DNA of 64,000 nucleotides, from NCBI RefSeq assembly GCF_002019735.1, contig NZ_KV917378.1:124001-188000 (forward strand), written 5' to 3'. Under the pieces are notes generated by a model. The model did not search any database and had not been told where the DNA came from. It saw nothing but the letters and a program-made list of their open reading frames with translations. This document shows, in pieces, positions 17,990 through 28,899 of the stretch. Numbering within the stretch: position 1 is the first letter of the stretch; every line of letters begins with the position of its first letter. Origin of the DNA: Salipaludibacillus agaradhaerens. GTDB lineage: Bacteria > Bacillota > Bacilli > Bacillales > Salisediminibacteriaceae. A program made the position numbers and the translations under genes.

Positions 17990-18763
17990 ATGTCGTTATA
18001 CGAACACTTTAGAAAAGATGAGCACCCTTTCGTTGATCAGGTTTTAGACTGGAAACGTATTGGTGAAGAGGAATATCGGCCGAAATTAACAGATTTTCTT
18101 GATCCACGTCAACAGAAGATTGTTAAGTTAATTATCGGTGATCAAGGAACGGTCCGACTTGGGTTTTGGGGAGGTCATGAAAACGCTGAAAGAAAGCGAG
18201 CGCTTCTTTACCCTGAATATATTATCCCCAATAAGGATGATTATAAGACGACTCTCTTTGAGCTAGATTATCCGAAAAAATTTAGTACACTAGAGCACAG
18301 GCAACTTTTAGGATCACTTATGAGTATTGGTATGAAACGCGAAAAATTTGGTGATATTATCTCCGATCAAGAACATTTTCAACTCATTTTGGCTAAAGAA
18401 GTGGCTGAGTATGTTCAAATGAATTTGCAAACGGTTGGAAAGACTAATGTCATGTTGCGTGAATTACCGGAAGAAAACGTGCTACCTTTTAAACAAGAGA
18501 GAGATGAGCGAGCTGTTACTGTCTCCTCTCTAAGACTAGATACTGTGCTTTCCGAGGCATTCCACATATCGAGAGCAAAAATTAAGCCGGCTGTGTCTGG
18601 TGAAAAGGTAAAGGTGAATTGGAAAGTAGTTGATGACCCATCTTATCAGCTCACAGAAGGTGACATGTTGTCGTTAAGAGGTAAAGGAAGGTGTGAAATC
18701 GTCCAGTTTGACGGAGAAACAAAAAAAGGGAAGTATCGCCTCATATTAGGTTTCCCAAAATAA
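17990..18763 (+). CDS. ylmH: S4-domain RNA-binding protein YlmH
   Basis: A 257-residue protein with a YlmH N-terminal domain (LTDFLDPRQQKIVKLII, RKRALLYPEY-like here ERKRALLYPEY) and a C-terminal S4 RNA-binding domain from about 180 (LRLDTVLSEAFHISRAKIKPAVSGEKVKVNW). YlmH family members bind the 50S subunit and peptidyl-tRNA and act in a ribosome quality control route; this is family knowledge. Of interest, rqcH, which works in the same process, lies further along this window. AAGGAG precedes the ATG. Confidence 0.92.
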   Translation: MSLYEHFRKDEHPFVDQVLDWKRIGEEEYRPKLTDFLDPRQQKIVKLIIGDQGTVRLGFWGGHENAERKRALLYPEYIIPNKDDYKTTLFELDYPKKFSTLEHRQLLGSLMSIGMKREKFGDIISDQEHFQLILAKEVAEYVQMNLQTVGKTNVMLRELPEENVLPFKQERDERAVTVSSLRLDTVLSEAFHISRAKIKPAVSGEKVKVNWKVVDDPSYQLTEGDMLSLRGKGRCEIVQFDGETKKGKYRLILGFPK

Positions 18764-18844
18764 GATTAACGTCATACAAAGGAATTATCCTAAATTGTGT
18801 CGAATATCAGGACATAATCAACAACTACTCGGAGGTGTTTTTCT

Positions 18845-19348
18845 GTGCCATTAACTCCCTTAGATATTCATAATAAGGAATTTGCAAGAGGTTTTAGAGG
18901 CTATGATGAAGATGAAGTAAATGAGTTTTTAGATCAAATGATTAAAGATTATGAAATGGTCATTAGAGAAAAGAAAGAACTTTATGACAGAGTTCAAGAG
19001 CTGGAAGAAAAGCTTGAGCACTTCTCAAATATTGAAATGACTTTGAATAAATCTATTCTCGTAGCTCAGGAAACAGCAGAAGATGTGAAACGCAATGCTG
19101 ATAAGGAAGCCAAATTGATTATTAAAGAATCGGAGAAAAATGCTGATCGAATTATTAATGAAGCATTGACTAAATCTCGTAAGGTTGCCCTAGAAATAGA
19201 AGAATTAAAAAAGCAGGCGTCGGTGTATCGCATGCGCTTTAAAATGCTTCTAGAGGCGCAGCTTGAGATGTTAGGAAATGAAGATTGGGATGATTTATCT
19301 CATTCATTGAACGAGCGAGAAGAGGAAGAACATTACGAAAATATTTAA
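18845..19348 (+). CDS. divIVA: Cell division site organiser DivIVA
   Basis: Coiled-coil protein that binds negatively curved membrane at poles and septa. The conserved N-terminus MPLTPLDIHNKEFARGFRGY contains the membrane-binding loop with its aromatic and basic residues (FARGFRGY), followed by DEDEVNEFLDQ and a long coiled coil to about 140. GTG start with GGAGGTG upstream. Length 167 residues, close to B. subtilis (164). It is followed by the ileS regulatory region. Confidence 0.96.
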   Translation: MPLTPLDIHNKEFARGFRGYDEDEVNEFLDQMIKDYEMVIREKKELYDRVQELEEKLEHFSNIEMTLNKSILVAQETAEDVKRNADKEAKLIIKESEKNADRIINEALTKSRKVALEIEELKKQASVYRMRFKMLLEAQLEMLGNEDWDDLSHSLNEREEEEHYENI

Positions 19349-19354
19349 TCGGTC

Positions 19355-19384
19355 TTGACGTACTAAAACACCTTCCCTTATACT
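19355..19384 (+). promoter_or_regulatory. Candidate sigma-A promoter of the ileS leader
   Basis: TTGACG, 18-base spacer, TATACT. It lies just after divIVA and upstream of the T-box leader. Confidence 0.55.
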
Positions 19385-19484
19385 TTAAGAAGATTTTTAC
19401 ACATAACCCCATGACCTACTTAGACTTTAAATCTTTTATCTTGCATTAAATAAATTGATTATTGTGGGTCATATGTGACAATGA

Positions 19485-19755
19485 TAGTTATATAAGCGTT
19501 GAAAGGGCCAGTAAAAACATGTAGTATGGCAAAAGCGAGCCGGTGGTGGTGGAAGTCCGGTGCCAAGCATGTTTTGAATATCTCCCTGGAGCTGTGTTCT
19601 GAACGAAAAGAATTCTTTTCTAATAGGTAACACCGGATCATAACCGTTATCTGATGCTTGAGTGAGTAACTTGCTTTTGAATAAGTAAGGAGCTTATGAG
19701 GGTGGTACCGCGGGTTTACTTCTCGTCCCTTTCTGAGGGCGAGGAGTTTTTTGTT
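19485..19755 (+). promoter_or_regulatory. T-box leader (tRNA-Ile) controlling ileS
   Basis: The diagnostic T-box sequence GAGGGTGGTACCGCG lies at 19698-19712. Stem I is upstream, with a likely specifier codon ATC (Ile) at 19580-19582 in a GAATATC context. A terminator hairpin (CTCGTCCCT with AGGGCGAG, then GGAGTTTTTT) follows at about 19722-19752. Uncharged tRNA-Ile is expected to stabilise the antiterminator and let transcription reach ileS. The left boundary is approximate. Confidence 0.92.
19722..19752 (+). terminator. T-box terminator hairpin of ileS
   Basis: Stem CTCG-CCCT with AGGG-CGAG with one bulged T, followed by a T run. It is the off-state structure of the T-box. Confidence 0.85.
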
Positions 19756-19829
19756 GTGAAAATACCGCGAGAACAATGATGACGACAGTAAGTTGTAAAT
19801 GTGTAAAGAAAATGATTGGAGGCTATTAA

Positions 19830-22589
19830 ATGGATTACAAAGATACGTTACTTATGCCCAAAACAGATTTCCCGATGAGAGGGAACCTTCCGAATCGGGA
19901 ACCCGAGATGCAAACAGCATGGGATGAGGAAAAAATTTATGAACAAGTCCAAAAGCGAACGGAAGGACGTCCGTTATTTATTTTGCATGACGGTCCCCCT
20001 TACGCCAATGGGGATATTCATATGGGTCATGCATTAAACAAGATTTTAAAAGATTTCATCGTACGCTATAAATCGATGAGCGGTTACCATGCACCTTACG
20101 TGCCGGGCTGGGATACGCACGGGCTTCCTATTGAAACAGCACTAACGAAAAAAGGAAAAGTTGATAGAAAAAAATTAACGGTGGCGGAATTCCGCCAAAA
20201 ATGCGAGGAATATGCACTTGAGCAAGTAGAGCGACAAAAAGAGCAGTTTAAACGGCTTGGTGTCCGTGGTGATTGGGATAATCCCTATGTAACCTTGACG
20301 CATGATTTTGAAGCACAACAAATTAAAGTCTTTGGTGACATGGCAAAGAAAGGTTATATTTACAAAGGTAAAAAACCTGTTTATTGGTCACCATCATCTG
20401 AATCAGCTTTGGCAGAAGCAGAGATCGAGTATCACGATAAACGTTCGCCATCAATTTATGTAGCTTTTGATGTTACTGAAGGAAACGGTGTTTTGGCAGG
20501 TGATGAGAAATTTGTCATTTGGACGACTACACCTTGGACGATTCCAGCTAACTTAGCTATTGCTCTTCATCCTGAGTTAACGTACGCTTCCGTCAAAGTA
20601 GGAGAAGCTACTTATATTGTAGCTAAAGAGCTAATTGAACAGCTTGCGAAAGAGTTTGAATGGGACCATTACGAGATCGCTCAAACATTCAGTGGTAGTG
20701 ACTTGGAAAGAATAAAAGCTAAACACCCTCTTTACGATCGGGAAGCGCTTGTCATTCTTGGAGATCATGTGACCTTAGATGCTGGTACTGGTTGTGTACA
20801 TACAGCTCCAGGACACGGGGAAGACGACTATCTCGTGGGGCAAACATACGGCCTTGATGTGTTATGTCCAGTAAACGACAAAGGTGTCTTTACGGATGAA
20901 GCACCAATGTTTGAAGGTTTATTCTATGATGAAGCGAATAAAGTGATCACTGAGAAGTTAGAAGAAGCAGGGGCCTTATTAAAGCTCTCGTTTATTACAC
21001 ACTCTTACCCCCACGATTGGCGCACGAAGAAGCCAGTGATTTTCCGAGCGACTGCTCAGTGGTTTGCATCAATTAAAGATTTTAGAGAAGATCTTCTCCG
21101 TGAAATAGAGGCGGTTCAATGGTTACCGAAATGGGGAGAAACCCGACTTTATAACATGGTTCGTGATAGAGGAGATTGGTGTATTTCTCGTCAGCGGGCT
21201 TGGGGTGTCCCTATTCCAATTTTTTATGGCGAAGATGGCGAACCAATTATTACAGATGAAACAATTGATCACGTCTCACAACTGTTTCGTGAGCATGGAT
21301 CAAATATTTGGTTTGAGTGGGAAACGAAAGACTTGCTTCCAAAAGGCTTTACTTCTCCACATAGTCCGAATGGCAACTTTACTAAAGAAATGGACATTAT
21401 GGATGTATGGTTTGATTCAGGGTCTTCCCATCAAGCGGTATTAGAAGAACGGGATGATCTGACACGTCCAGCAGATATCTATTTAGAAGGCTCTGATCAA
21501 TATAGAGGTTGGTTTAACTCGTCCTTGTCTACAGCAGTAGCAGTGACTGGAAAAGCACCATATAAAGCTGTGATTAGTCATGGCTTCACTTTAGACGGAG
21601 TCGGAAAGAAAATGAGTAAATCCCTTGGGAACACGATCATTCCTAACAAAGTCATGAAGCAACTCGGTGCAGATATTTTACGTTTATGGGTTGCCTCGGT
21701 TGATTATCAAGCTGATGTTCGCGTGTCAGATGATATTTTAAAACAAGTGGCGGAAGTCTATAGGAAAATCCGTAATACTTTTAGATTCCTTTTAGGTAAC
21801 TTAGCTGACTTTGATCCAACTACAAATACAGTAGCTTATGATAAGTTATCAGAAGTTGATCAATACATGCTCGTAAAACTAAATGACCTTGTCAGTGACG
21901 TGAAAAAGGGGTATGAAGATTATCAGTTCGCTAACGTGTATAATAAAATTCACAACTTTTGTACAGTAGAATTAAGTTCCTTCTACATGGATATTGCAAA
22001 AGACACCCTATATATTAGACATGCTGATCACATCAGTCGAAGACGAATTCAAACAGTTATGTACGAGACTCTAACGGCACTAGTAAAGCTCGTTTCTCCT
22101 ATTTTATCTCATACAGCAGATGAAGTTTGGAAGCATATCCCTGCGGTGAGTGAAACGAGTGTGCAGCTAACTGACATGCCTGAAGCTCAAACATTTACGA
22201 ATGTTTCTGATTTGTGCCGTAAATGGGACCGATTTATGGTTCTGCGAGATGATGTCTTAAAGGCACTGGAAGAAGCACGTGCTGATAAAGGGATTAAGAA
22301 GAGTCTCCATGCACATGTGACAGTATATGCTAGTGATGAAGATCGCACCCTTCTTGATTCAATTGAGGATCTGCATAAACTATTTATTACATCCGGAACG
22401 ACAATTGCTTCTCGTGAGACAGGTCTCCCAGCAGAAAGCGTGGAGTATGAAGAAATAGCTGTTCGTGTAGAACGAGCTGAAGGCGAAACGTGTGAACGTT
22501 GTTGGATTGTGTCAACGAATTTAGGAGAAAATAATCAGCACCCAGGCTTATGTCCAGAATGTACTGAAACAGTCGTTAAACATTATTAA
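19830..22589 (+). CDS. ileS: Isoleucyl-tRNA synthetase
   Basis: Class I aminoacyl-tRNA synthetase that charges tRNA-Ile and edits valine. The 919 residues contain the HIGH motif as HMGH (64-67) in [16 protein letters not shown], the editing domain with [15 protein letters not shown] and the [11 protein letters not shown] stretch, the KMSKS motif at 594-598, the anticodon-binding domain, and a C-terminal zinc site CERCW with CPEC. Length and layout match the B. subtilis enzyme. Expression is controlled by the T-box leader. GGAGG precedes the ATG. A strong terminator follows. Confidence 0.99.
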   Translation: MDYKDTLLMPKTDFPMRGNLPNREPEMQTAWDEEKIYEQVQKRTEGRPLFILHDGPPYANGDIHMGHALNKILKDFIVRYKSMSGYHAPYVPGWDTHGLPIETALTKKGKVDRKKLTVAEFRQKCEEYALEQVERQKEQFKRLGVRGDWDNPYVTLTHDFEAQQIKVFGDMAKKGYIYKGKKPVYWSPSSESALAEAEIEYHDKRSPSIYVAFDVTEGNGVLAGDEKFVIWTTTPWTIPANLAIALHPELTYASVKVGEATYIVAKELIEQLAKEFEWDHYEIAQTFSGSDLERIKAKHPLYDREALVILGDHVTLDAGTGCVHTAPGHGEDDYLVGQTYGLDVLCPVNDKGVFTDEAPMFEGLFYDEANKVITEKLEEAGALLKLSFITHSYPHDWRTKKPVIFRATAQWFASIKDFREDLLREIEAVQWLPKWGETRLYNMVRDRGDWCISRQRAWGVPIPIFYGEDGEPIITDETIDHVSQLFREHGSNIWFEWETKDLLPKGFTSPHSPNGNFTKEMDIMDVWFDSGSSHQAVLEERDDLTRPADIYLEGSDQYRGWFNSSLSTAVAVTGKAPYKAVISHGFTLDGVGKKMSKSLGNTIIPNKVMKQLGADILRLWVASVDYQADVRVSDDILKQVAEVYRKIRNTFRFLLGNLADFDPTTNTVAYDKLSEVDQYMLVKLNDLVSDVKKGYEDYQFANVYNKIHNFCTVELSSFYMDIAKDTLYIRHADHISRRRIQTVMYETLTALVKLVSPILSHTADEVWKHIPAVSETSVQLTDMPEAQTFTNVSDLCRKWDRFMVLRDDVLKALEEARADKGIKKSLHAHVTVYASDEDRTLLDSIEDLHKLFITSGTTIASRETGLPAESVEYEEIAVRVERAEGETCERCWIVSTNLGENNQHPGLCPECTETVVKHY

Positions 22590-22600
22590 CTAAGAATTTT

Positions 22601-22641
22601 GTGTCTCTAAGGTTACTTTTTCCACCTTAGAGACACTTTTT
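22601..22641 (+). terminator. Strong terminator after ileS
   Basis: Perfect 13-base-pair stem GTGTCTCTAAGGT with ACCTTAGAGACAC, then TTTTT. The ylyA (DksA-like) gene found here in B. subtilis is absent. Confidence 0.95.
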
Positions 22642-22774
22642 CATTTAGTTCATATGAATGAAGTCACGCACAGTAATAGTAATTATAGATAACTAACGAT
22701 AATATTTGCATGAACAAAAGGGTTCATTAGCATGCTAAAAGTATATAACTTGTAGCTGCTTCTCCTGATTTCAA

Positions 22775-22803
22775 TTGTTTGTTCTTCTACGCTATGCTAA
22801 AAT
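22775..22803 (+). promoter_or_regulatory. Likely sigma-A promoter for lspA
   Basis: TTGTTT, 17-base spacer, TAAAAT, about 40 bases before the lspA start and downstream of the ileS terminator. Confidence 0.5.
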
Positions 22804-22843
22804 GCTAAGGGTACAAACAATGATATAAATGAGATGGAGGAAC

Positions 22844-23311
22844 ATGACGTTGCGTTATTATGTTATTGCACTGGCAGTAATTATTTTGGATCAATTAACT
22901 AAATGGCTAGTCGTACAGTATATGGATTTAAGACAAAGCATACCTCTCATAGAAAATGTCCTATATTTAACATCACACCGTAATCCTGGAGCAGCATTTG
23001 GTATACTTGAAGGGAAAACGTGGTTTTTTATTATCGTGACTATCGTAGTGGTTGGGGTGATTATTTACTACATTCAAATGTATGCTAGAGGAAATACGTG
23101 GTTTGGAGTATCTTTGGGGTTATTACTTGGAGGGGCTATCGGTAATTTTATCGATAGGTTATTATTCGGAGCTGTAGTGGATTTTATTGATGTCTATATT
23201 TTCTCATATAACTATCCCATTTTTAACGTGGCAGATTCAGCTCTTGTTACAGGCGTAATCATGATGATTATACATGTTTTCAAAGAAGAAAAAAAACAGA
23301 GGAAGTCTTAA
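22844..23311 (+). CDS. lspA: Lipoprotein signal peptidase (signal peptidase II)
   Basis: Membrane aspartyl protease that removes signal peptides from diacylglyceryl-modified prolipoproteins. Four hydrophobic segments and family motifs are seen: DQLTKW near the start, [21 protein letters not shown] (first catalytic Asp) and VVDFID..., then FNVADSAL (second catalytic Asp). The start is uncertain: ATG at 22844 is only three bases after GGAGG, while TTG at 22850 has better spacing and matches the B. subtilis N-terminus (LRYYVIAL). About 153-155 residues. Confidence 0.95.
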   Translation: MTLRYYVIALAVIILDQLTKWLVVQYMDLRQSIPLIENVLYLTSHRNPGAAFGILEGKTWFFIIVTIVVVGVIIYYIQMYARGNTWFGVSLGLLLGGAIGNFIDRLLFGAVVDFIDVYIFSYNYPIFNVADSALVTGVIMMIIHVFKEEKKQRKS

Positions 23312-23313
23312 TT

Positions 23314-24222
23314 ATGACTAAACATACTTTTATTAGTGAAGAGAAAAGTACGAGGTTAGATAAATGGTTAACGAACCAAACTGAATGGTCTCGAAGTCTT
23401 ATACAACAGTGGATTCAAGACGGGCATGTAGCTGTTAACGGAGAGCCTGCTAAAAGCAATTATAAAATACAGCTAAATGATGAAGTCGTCGTGGTCGAAC
23501 CTGAAGTAAAAGAACTAGAAGTAAAGGCAGAAGCGCTAGATCTAGATATTATTTATGAAGATAAAGATGTTCTCGTTGTTAACAAGCCGAGAGGAATGGT
23601 TGTCCACCCAGCACCAGGCCATGCCTCTGGAACCCTTGTAAATGGTTTAATGGCTCATTGTCAAGATTTATCAGGGATCAATGGCGTACTAAGACCGGGA
23701 ATCGTCCATCGAATTGATAAAGACACGTCTGGATTGTTAATGGTAGCTAAAAACGATCTTGCTCACGAATCATTAGTGGAGCAGTTAAAAAACAAAACGA
23801 CAAAGCGCCGTTATGAAGCGCTTGTGTCAGGCGTCATTCCTCACGACAAAGGAACGATTGATGCGCCTATTGGAAGAGATCCGGAAGACCGTCAACGTAT
23901 GACAGTAACTGATATGCATGCAAGAGAAGCAGTGACACATTTTCAAGTCATAGAGAGGTTTGCTAACTATACCCATGTGGCTTGTGAGCTTGAGACTGGG
24001 CGTACCCATCAAATAAGAACTCATATGAAATATATTGGATACCCTATTGTAGGAGATCCTAAATATGGTTCGCGGAAGAAACATGACTTTCCTATAAACG
24101 GCCAAGCATTACACGCTGAACTTTTAGGTTTCATACATCCACGAACAGGGGAAGAGATGCTCTTTCATGCGCCACTACCTGACGACTTAAAAAATTGTCT
24201 CAATCAAGCTGGGCGAAAATAA
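23314..24222 (+). CDS. ylyB: RluD-family 23S rRNA pseudouridine synthase (YlyB)
   Basis: Isomerises uridine to pseudouridine in 23S rRNA. An N-terminal S4 domain (TRLDKWLTNQTEWSRSLIQQWI) is followed by the RluA/RluD catalytic domain with IVHRIDKDTSGLLMVAKN; the catalytic Asp is 135 in HRIDKDTSG (132-140). ETGRTHQIRTHMKYIGYPIVGD near the C-terminus is also typical. Starts two bases after the lspA stop, so it is cotranscribed. The exact target uridines are inferred from the family. Confidence 0.94.
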   Translation: MTKHTFISEEKSTRLDKWLTNQTEWSRSLIQQWIQDGHVAVNGEPAKSNYKIQLNDEVVVVEPEVKELEVKAEALDLDIIYEDKDVLVVNKPRGMVVHPAPGHASGTLVNGLMAHCQDLSGINGVLRPGIVHRIDKDTSGLLMVAKNDLAHESLVEQLKNKTTKRRYEALVSGVIPHDKGTIDAPIGRDPEDRQRMTVTDMHAREAVTHFQVIERFANYTHVACELETGRTHQIRTHMKYIGYPIVGDPKYGSRKKHDFPINGQALHAELLGFIHPRTGEEMLFHAPLPDDLKNCLNQAGRK

Positions 24223-24225
24223 AGA

Positions 24226-24254
24226 TTGACACGTGTCGAAACGCATGCAATAAT
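24226..24254 (+). promoter_or_regulatory. Sigma-A promoter of the pyr operon
   Basis: TTGACA, 17-base spacer, AATAAT. It lies directly after ylyB, just upstream of the first PyrR attenuator. Confidence 0.75.
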
Positions 24255-24283
24255 GTGTTAAGAGATTAATATACGCCCTTTAA

Positions 24284-24994
<711 letters not shown>

Positions 24995-24995
24995 A

Positions 24996-25117
24996 CCAGT
25001 CCAGTGAGGCTGAAAAGGGGTATATTCCTCCTCCTAAGTTGAAGTGGGCACTTTTACCTGGTGCTTCCCTAAGGAGTGATGAAATACCTCTTTGAGAACA
25101 GCCAAAGAGGTTTTTTT
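24996..25117 (+). promoter_or_regulatory. PyrR attenuator 2 (pyrR-pyrP)
   Basis: PyrR-binding sequence AGTCCAGTGAGGCTGA (24998-25013), then a terminator ACCTCTTTG with CAAAGAGGT and seven T (25086-25117). Confidence 0.9.
25086..25117 (+). terminator. Terminator of PyrR attenuator 2
   Basis: Perfect nine-base-pair stem, eight-base loop, T run. Confidence 0.88.
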
Positions 25118-25197
25118 ATGCGGAGGGAAGTCAATAAAAATGTTCTGTTTCCGCACATTTCACTGATCACAACAGTCATTACTGAGGAGGAACAATT

Positions 25198-26514
25198 ATG
25201 AAACAACAAACAATTGGTATTAGAGAAATTCCTAGAGTTGATAAATGGTTCGTTTTAAGTATTCAACATTTATTTGCCATGTTCGGTGCTACTATTCTCG
25301 TCCCATTACTAACAGGATTGAGTCCTGCCGTTGCTCTTGTTTCCAGCGGACTAGGTACACTCGCGTATATTGTCATTACAAAAGGACGCATTCCAGCGTA
25401 TTTAGGCTCTTCGTTTGCTTTTATTATGCCGATTATTACGGCTATTACAATCGGTGGACCAGAAGGAGCTATGATAGGTAGTTTCTTTGCAGGAGTTTTA
25501 TACGGAATCGTTGCTCTCATCATAAAAGCAACTGGTGTTCAATGGCTCATGAAACTGCTACCTCCTATCGTCGTAGGTCCTGTTATTATGGTTATCGGTC
25601 TCGGCCTAGCTGGTGTCGCTATCGATATGGCGATGAACGATCCAAGCACTGGCACATATAGCGGTATCCACTTAACGGTTGCACTTGTGACATTAACGTT
25701 AACAATTTTAGGGTCAGTCTTTTTCAAAGGATTCTTCGGGTTAATTCCAATCTTAATTGGTATTGTCGGTGGTTATACTGTGGCAGTTTTCCTAGGACTA
25801 GTGGATTTTCCAGTCGTAAGAGAGGCAAGCTGGATTCAAGCTCCTGAGTTTCTTGTCCCATTTGTGACGTATACACCATCGTTTTCATGGCAGATCTTTG
25901 CTATCATGGTGCCAGTGGCAATGGTGACACTTTCAGAGCATATCGGTGACCAAATGGTGTTAAGTAAAATTGCTGAAAAGAATTTTATAAAAAAACCTGG
26001 TCTACACCGATCCATTTTCGGTGACGGTATTGCCACAGTTATCAGTTCTTTACTCGGCGGCCCTCCAAATACGACGTACGGCGAAAATATCGGCGTCATT
26101 GCCTTAACGCGGGTATTCAGCGTGTTCGTTATTGGCGGTGCAGCTGTATTAGCTATCATGTTCGGATTTGTCGGTAAAGTCTCAGCTTTAATTACGACGA
26201 TCCCTTCTGCAGTAATGGGGGGGGTGTCGATCTTATTATTCGGTATCATCGCTTCTAACGGATTAAGAATGTTGATCGATAATAAAATAGATGTGGGTAA
26301 GAAAAGAAATTTAATCATTGTATCGGTTATTCTTGTCATCGGTATCGGTGGCGCCTTTATTCAACTAACACCTGAAGTTGAAGTGGCAGGTATGGCATTA
26401 GCCACGATCATCGGTATCATTTTAAACCTCGTGTTACCGGGCCGTGACCCGGTAAAAACGACGGATGAAATGTTTAAAGATATGAGTAAAGAGCATAAAG
26501 GCGACGCAGCCTAA
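25198..26514 (+). CDS. pyrP: Uracil permease PyrP (NCS2 family)
   Basis: Proton-driven uracil importer in the cytoplasmic membrane. The 438 residues are mostly hydrophobic, consistent with 14 membrane segments of the UraA fold. Family stretches are QHLFAMFGATILVPLLTGL near the start, YLGSSFAFIMP, LLPPIVVGPVIMVIGLGLAG, SEHIGDQMVL with the substrate-binding Glu, and GGPPNTTYGENIGVIALTRVFS with the second conserved Glu. It lies between two PyrR attenuators, so uptake is shut off when pyrimidines are plentiful. Confidence 0.97.
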   Translation: MKQQTIGIREIPRVDKWFVLSIQHLFAMFGATILVPLLTGLSPAVALVSSGLGTLAYIVITKGRIPAYLGSSFAFIMPIITAITIGGPEGAMIGSFFAGVLYGIVALIIKATGVQWLMKLLPPIVVGPVIMVIGLGLAGVAIDMAMNDPSTGTYSGIHLTVALVTLTLTILGSVFFKGFFGLIPILIGIVGGYTVAVFLGLVDFPVVREASWIQAPEFLVPFVTYTPSFSWQIFAIMVPVAMVTLSEHIGDQMVLSKIAEKNFIKKPGLHRSIFGDGIATVISSLLGGPPNTTYGENIGVIALTRVFSVFVIGGAAVLAIMFGFVGKVSALITTIPSAVMGGVSILLFGIIASNGLRMLIDNKIDVGKKRNLIIVSVILVIGIGGAFIQLTPEVEVAGMALATIIGIILNLVLPGRDPVKTTDEMFKDMSKEHKGDAA

Positions 26515-26527
26515 TACATCCTTTAAT

Positions 26528-26628
26528 AAAGTCCAGTGAGACTTTCAAGGGTGTCCGAGTGAAGAAGGGGCAAGTGTATCCTCTTCTTCTTCTGGAGCAC
26601 CTTTCAAAGTGAAAGGTGCTCTTTTTTT
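26528..26628 (+). promoter_or_regulatory. PyrR attenuator 3 (pyrP-pyrB)
   Basis: PyrR-binding-like sequence AGTCCAGTGAGACTTTCAAG (26530-26549), then a terminator GAGCACCTTTCA with TGAAAGGTGCTC and seven T (26595-26628). The loop has GAGACT where the first two sites have GAGGCT. Confidence 0.87.
26595..26628 (+). terminator. Terminator of PyrR attenuator 3
   Basis: Perfect 12-base-pair stem, three-base loop, TTTTTTT. Confidence 0.9.
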
Positions 26629-26699
26629 ACGCCTTTAGCGATTTTCTTATACATCTCAGGTTAATAATAAATCAAATGCCAAGTAGAGGAGAGGATCTT

Positions 26700-27608
26700 A
26701 TGAAGCAGTTAAGAACATTGAACGATCTAACTTTACCGGAGCTACAGACGATTTTATTCGAGGCGGATACGTGTAGAACATCAGAGGACCGTATGTGGGG
26801 GGAACAACCGATTGTAGCCAATCTCTTTTTTGAACCGAGTACAAGAACAAAGTGCAGCTTTGAGATCGCAGAAAAACAATTAGGCATTGACATCATTCCC
26901 TTCGATGTAAGCCATTCTAGTGTGCAAAAAGGTGAAACATTATACGATACTGCTAAAACATTAGAAGCGATTGGTTGTAAGGCCTTAATCATTCGCCATC
27001 CTGAAATGAAGTATTATGAACAACTAAACGGATTAACTATTCCAATTATTAATGCTGGAGATGGAGCAGGAGATCATCCGACACAATCACTTCTTGATTT
27101 ATTGACAATCAAACAAGAATTTAACCGCTTTGATGGTTTGCATGTGGTTATTTGTGGCGATATAAGACACAGTCGAGTTGCACATACAAACGCAAAGATT
27201 TTAAAAAAGTTGGGTGCACGCGTGTCTTACTCAGGCCCTTTAGAATGGATGGATCCAGAACTGACTGAAGATGAGTATTTAACGATGGATGAAGCAGTCG
27301 TCCAGGCAGACGTCTTAATGCTTTTACGTATTCAAACAGAAAGGCATGATGGAGAAGGCGGTTATACGAAGGAAACGTATCATAGGCAATTTGGCTTGAC
27401 AGTGGAACGAGAAATGCAGATGAAATCACACAGTATTATTATGCATCCAGCACCCGTTAATAGGGGGGTAGAATTAGCCGGAAGTCTCGTGGAATGCAGG
27501 CGTTCACGAATCTTTAAGCAGATGACAAATGGTGTGAAAGTAAGAAAGGCGATTCTCGCCCATGTTCTGAATTTAAAGGGGGAAAAACAGTATGATCACG
27601 TTATTTGA
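26700..27608 (+). CDS. pyrB: Aspartate carbamoyltransferase catalytic subunit
   Basis: Makes carbamoyl-aspartate from carbamoyl phosphate and aspartate. Carbamoyl-phosphate motif [16 protein letters not shown] (STRT loop), aspartate-site motif [15 protein letters not shown], and the C-terminal [11 protein letters not shown] are present. I chose the ATG at 26700 after GAGGAGAGG; 302 residues fits the unregulated Bacillus trimer type. An in-frame start further upstream would lie inside the attenuator terminator. It overlaps pyrC by 17 bases. Confidence 0.98.
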   Translation: MKQLRTLNDLTLPELQTILFEADTCRTSEDRMWGEQPIVANLFFEPSTRTKCSFEIAEKQLGIDIIPFDVSHSSVQKGETLYDTAKTLEAIGCKALIIRHPEMKYYEQLNGLTIPIINAGDGAGDHPTQSLLDLLTIKQEFNRFDGLHVVICGDIRHSRVAHTNAKILKKLGARVSYSGPLEWMDPELTEDEYLTMDEAVVQADVLMLLRIQTERHDGEGGYTKETYHRQFGLTVEREMQMKSHSIIMHPAPVNRGVELAGSLVECRRSRIFKQMTNGVKVRKAILAHVLNLKGEKQYDHVI

Positions 27609-28899
27609 AAATGCGCAGTGCTATGTAAATGAGAGGGAAACAGCTGTGTTACATATTTTAACTGACACAGCATCAGGAACGATAATTAACATAAGTGATG
27701 TACCACTTGAAAACCATGATGCTGATGAAATCATAGATGTAAAGGGCAAATTACTCATCCCTGGTTTAGTAGACCTTCATGTACATTTAAGGGAACCAGG
27801 CGGAGAAAAAAAAGAAACGATTAAGACAGGGACATTAGCTGCAGCAAGAGGAGGATTTACAACGGTTGCTGCAATGCCAAACACCCGTCCCGTACCAGAC
27901 ACAGTGGATAACTTTACTATGATCTACTCAAAAATGAAAGAGGAAGGTCATGTAAGAGTGTTACCTTATGCGGCTATCACTGAACGTCAAGCTGGGCGTG
28001 ATTTGACGGATATGGAAAAGCTCGCTTCATTAAATGCGTTCGCATTCACTGACGATGGTGTAGGCGTTCAAGAAGCCGGCACCATGTTTGAAGCGATGAC
28101 TAAGGCGGCTTCTTTAGGAAAGGCTGTTGTCGCACATTGTGAAGATAATTCCTTATTATATGGTGGCGCTGTACATAAAGGGAGCTTTTCTAAAAAAGCC
28201 TCACTTCCTGGTATCTTATCGGTGACAGAATCCGTTCATATTGCAAGAGATGTCTTACTAGCAGAAGCGACAGGCTGTCATTATCACGTCTGTCATGTTA
28301 GCACAAAAGAGTCTGTCAGAGTGATTAGAGATGCGAAAAAAGCAGGCATACACGTGACGGCTGAAGTGACACCCCATCACCTTATTTTGTCAGAGAATGA
28401 TATTCCAGGCGATGATGCAAATTTTAAAATGAATCCCCCTCTTAGATCAGAAGAAGACAGACAAGCGCTTGTTGCCGGGCTGTTAGATGGGACGATTGAT
28501 TTTATCGCAACTGATCACGCCCCCCATACAGATGAAGAAAAAAAGCTATCTATGATTGAAGCCCCTTTTGGAATTGTTGGTTTGGAGATTGCATATCCTC
28601 TTCTTTACACAGAGCTAGTCAAAAAACAACGACTTATATCAGAAAAGCAGCTAATAGATTGGTTGACGATTAAACCAGCTAAAGCATTTAATCTCCCTTA
28701 CGGAAAAGTGAAAGAAGGAGGAGTTGCAGATTTTACTGTGATTGACCGTGAATTAACTTCAGAAGTAAATCCTAACTCATTTTTCTCTAAAGGAAAAAAC
28801 ACACCATTCACAGGGAAGTCATTAGAATCTTGGCCTATTATGACCGTTTATGGTGGTCGAGTCATCTGGCATAAGGAGAAAAAGGAGGTAATGACATGA
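27592..28899 (+). CDS. pyrC: Dihydroorotase
   Basis: Zinc amidohydrolase that closes carbamoyl-aspartate to dihydroorotate. Metal motif [16 protein letters not shown] (HxH), later His residues in AHCEDNS and [12 protein letters not shown], and the catalytic Asp in ATDHAPHT are visible. Type I enzyme of 435 residues. GGGGGAA precedes the ATG, which lies inside the end of pyrB. Overlap with pyrAA is ATGA. Confidence 0.98.
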   Translation: MITLFENAQCYVNERETAVLHILTDTASGTIINISDVPLENHDADEIIDVKGKLLIPGLVDLHVHLREPGGEKKETIKTGTLAAARGGFTTVAAMPNTRPVPDTVDNFTMIYSKMKEEGHVRVLPYAAITERQAGRDLTDMEKLASLNAFAFTDDGVGVQEAGTMFEAMTKAASLGKAVVAHCEDNSLLYGGAVHKGSFSKKASLPGILSVTESVHIARDVLLAEATGCHYHVCHVSTKESVRVIRDAKKAGIHVTAEVTPHHLILSENDIPGDDANFKMNPPLRSEEDRQALVAGLLDGTIDFIATDHAPHTDEEKKLSMIEAPFGIVGLEIAYPLLYTELVKKQRLISEKQLIDWLTIKPAKAFNLPYGKVKEGGVADFTVIDRELTSEVNPNSFFSKGKNTPFTGKSLESWPIMTVYGGRVIWHKEKKEVMT

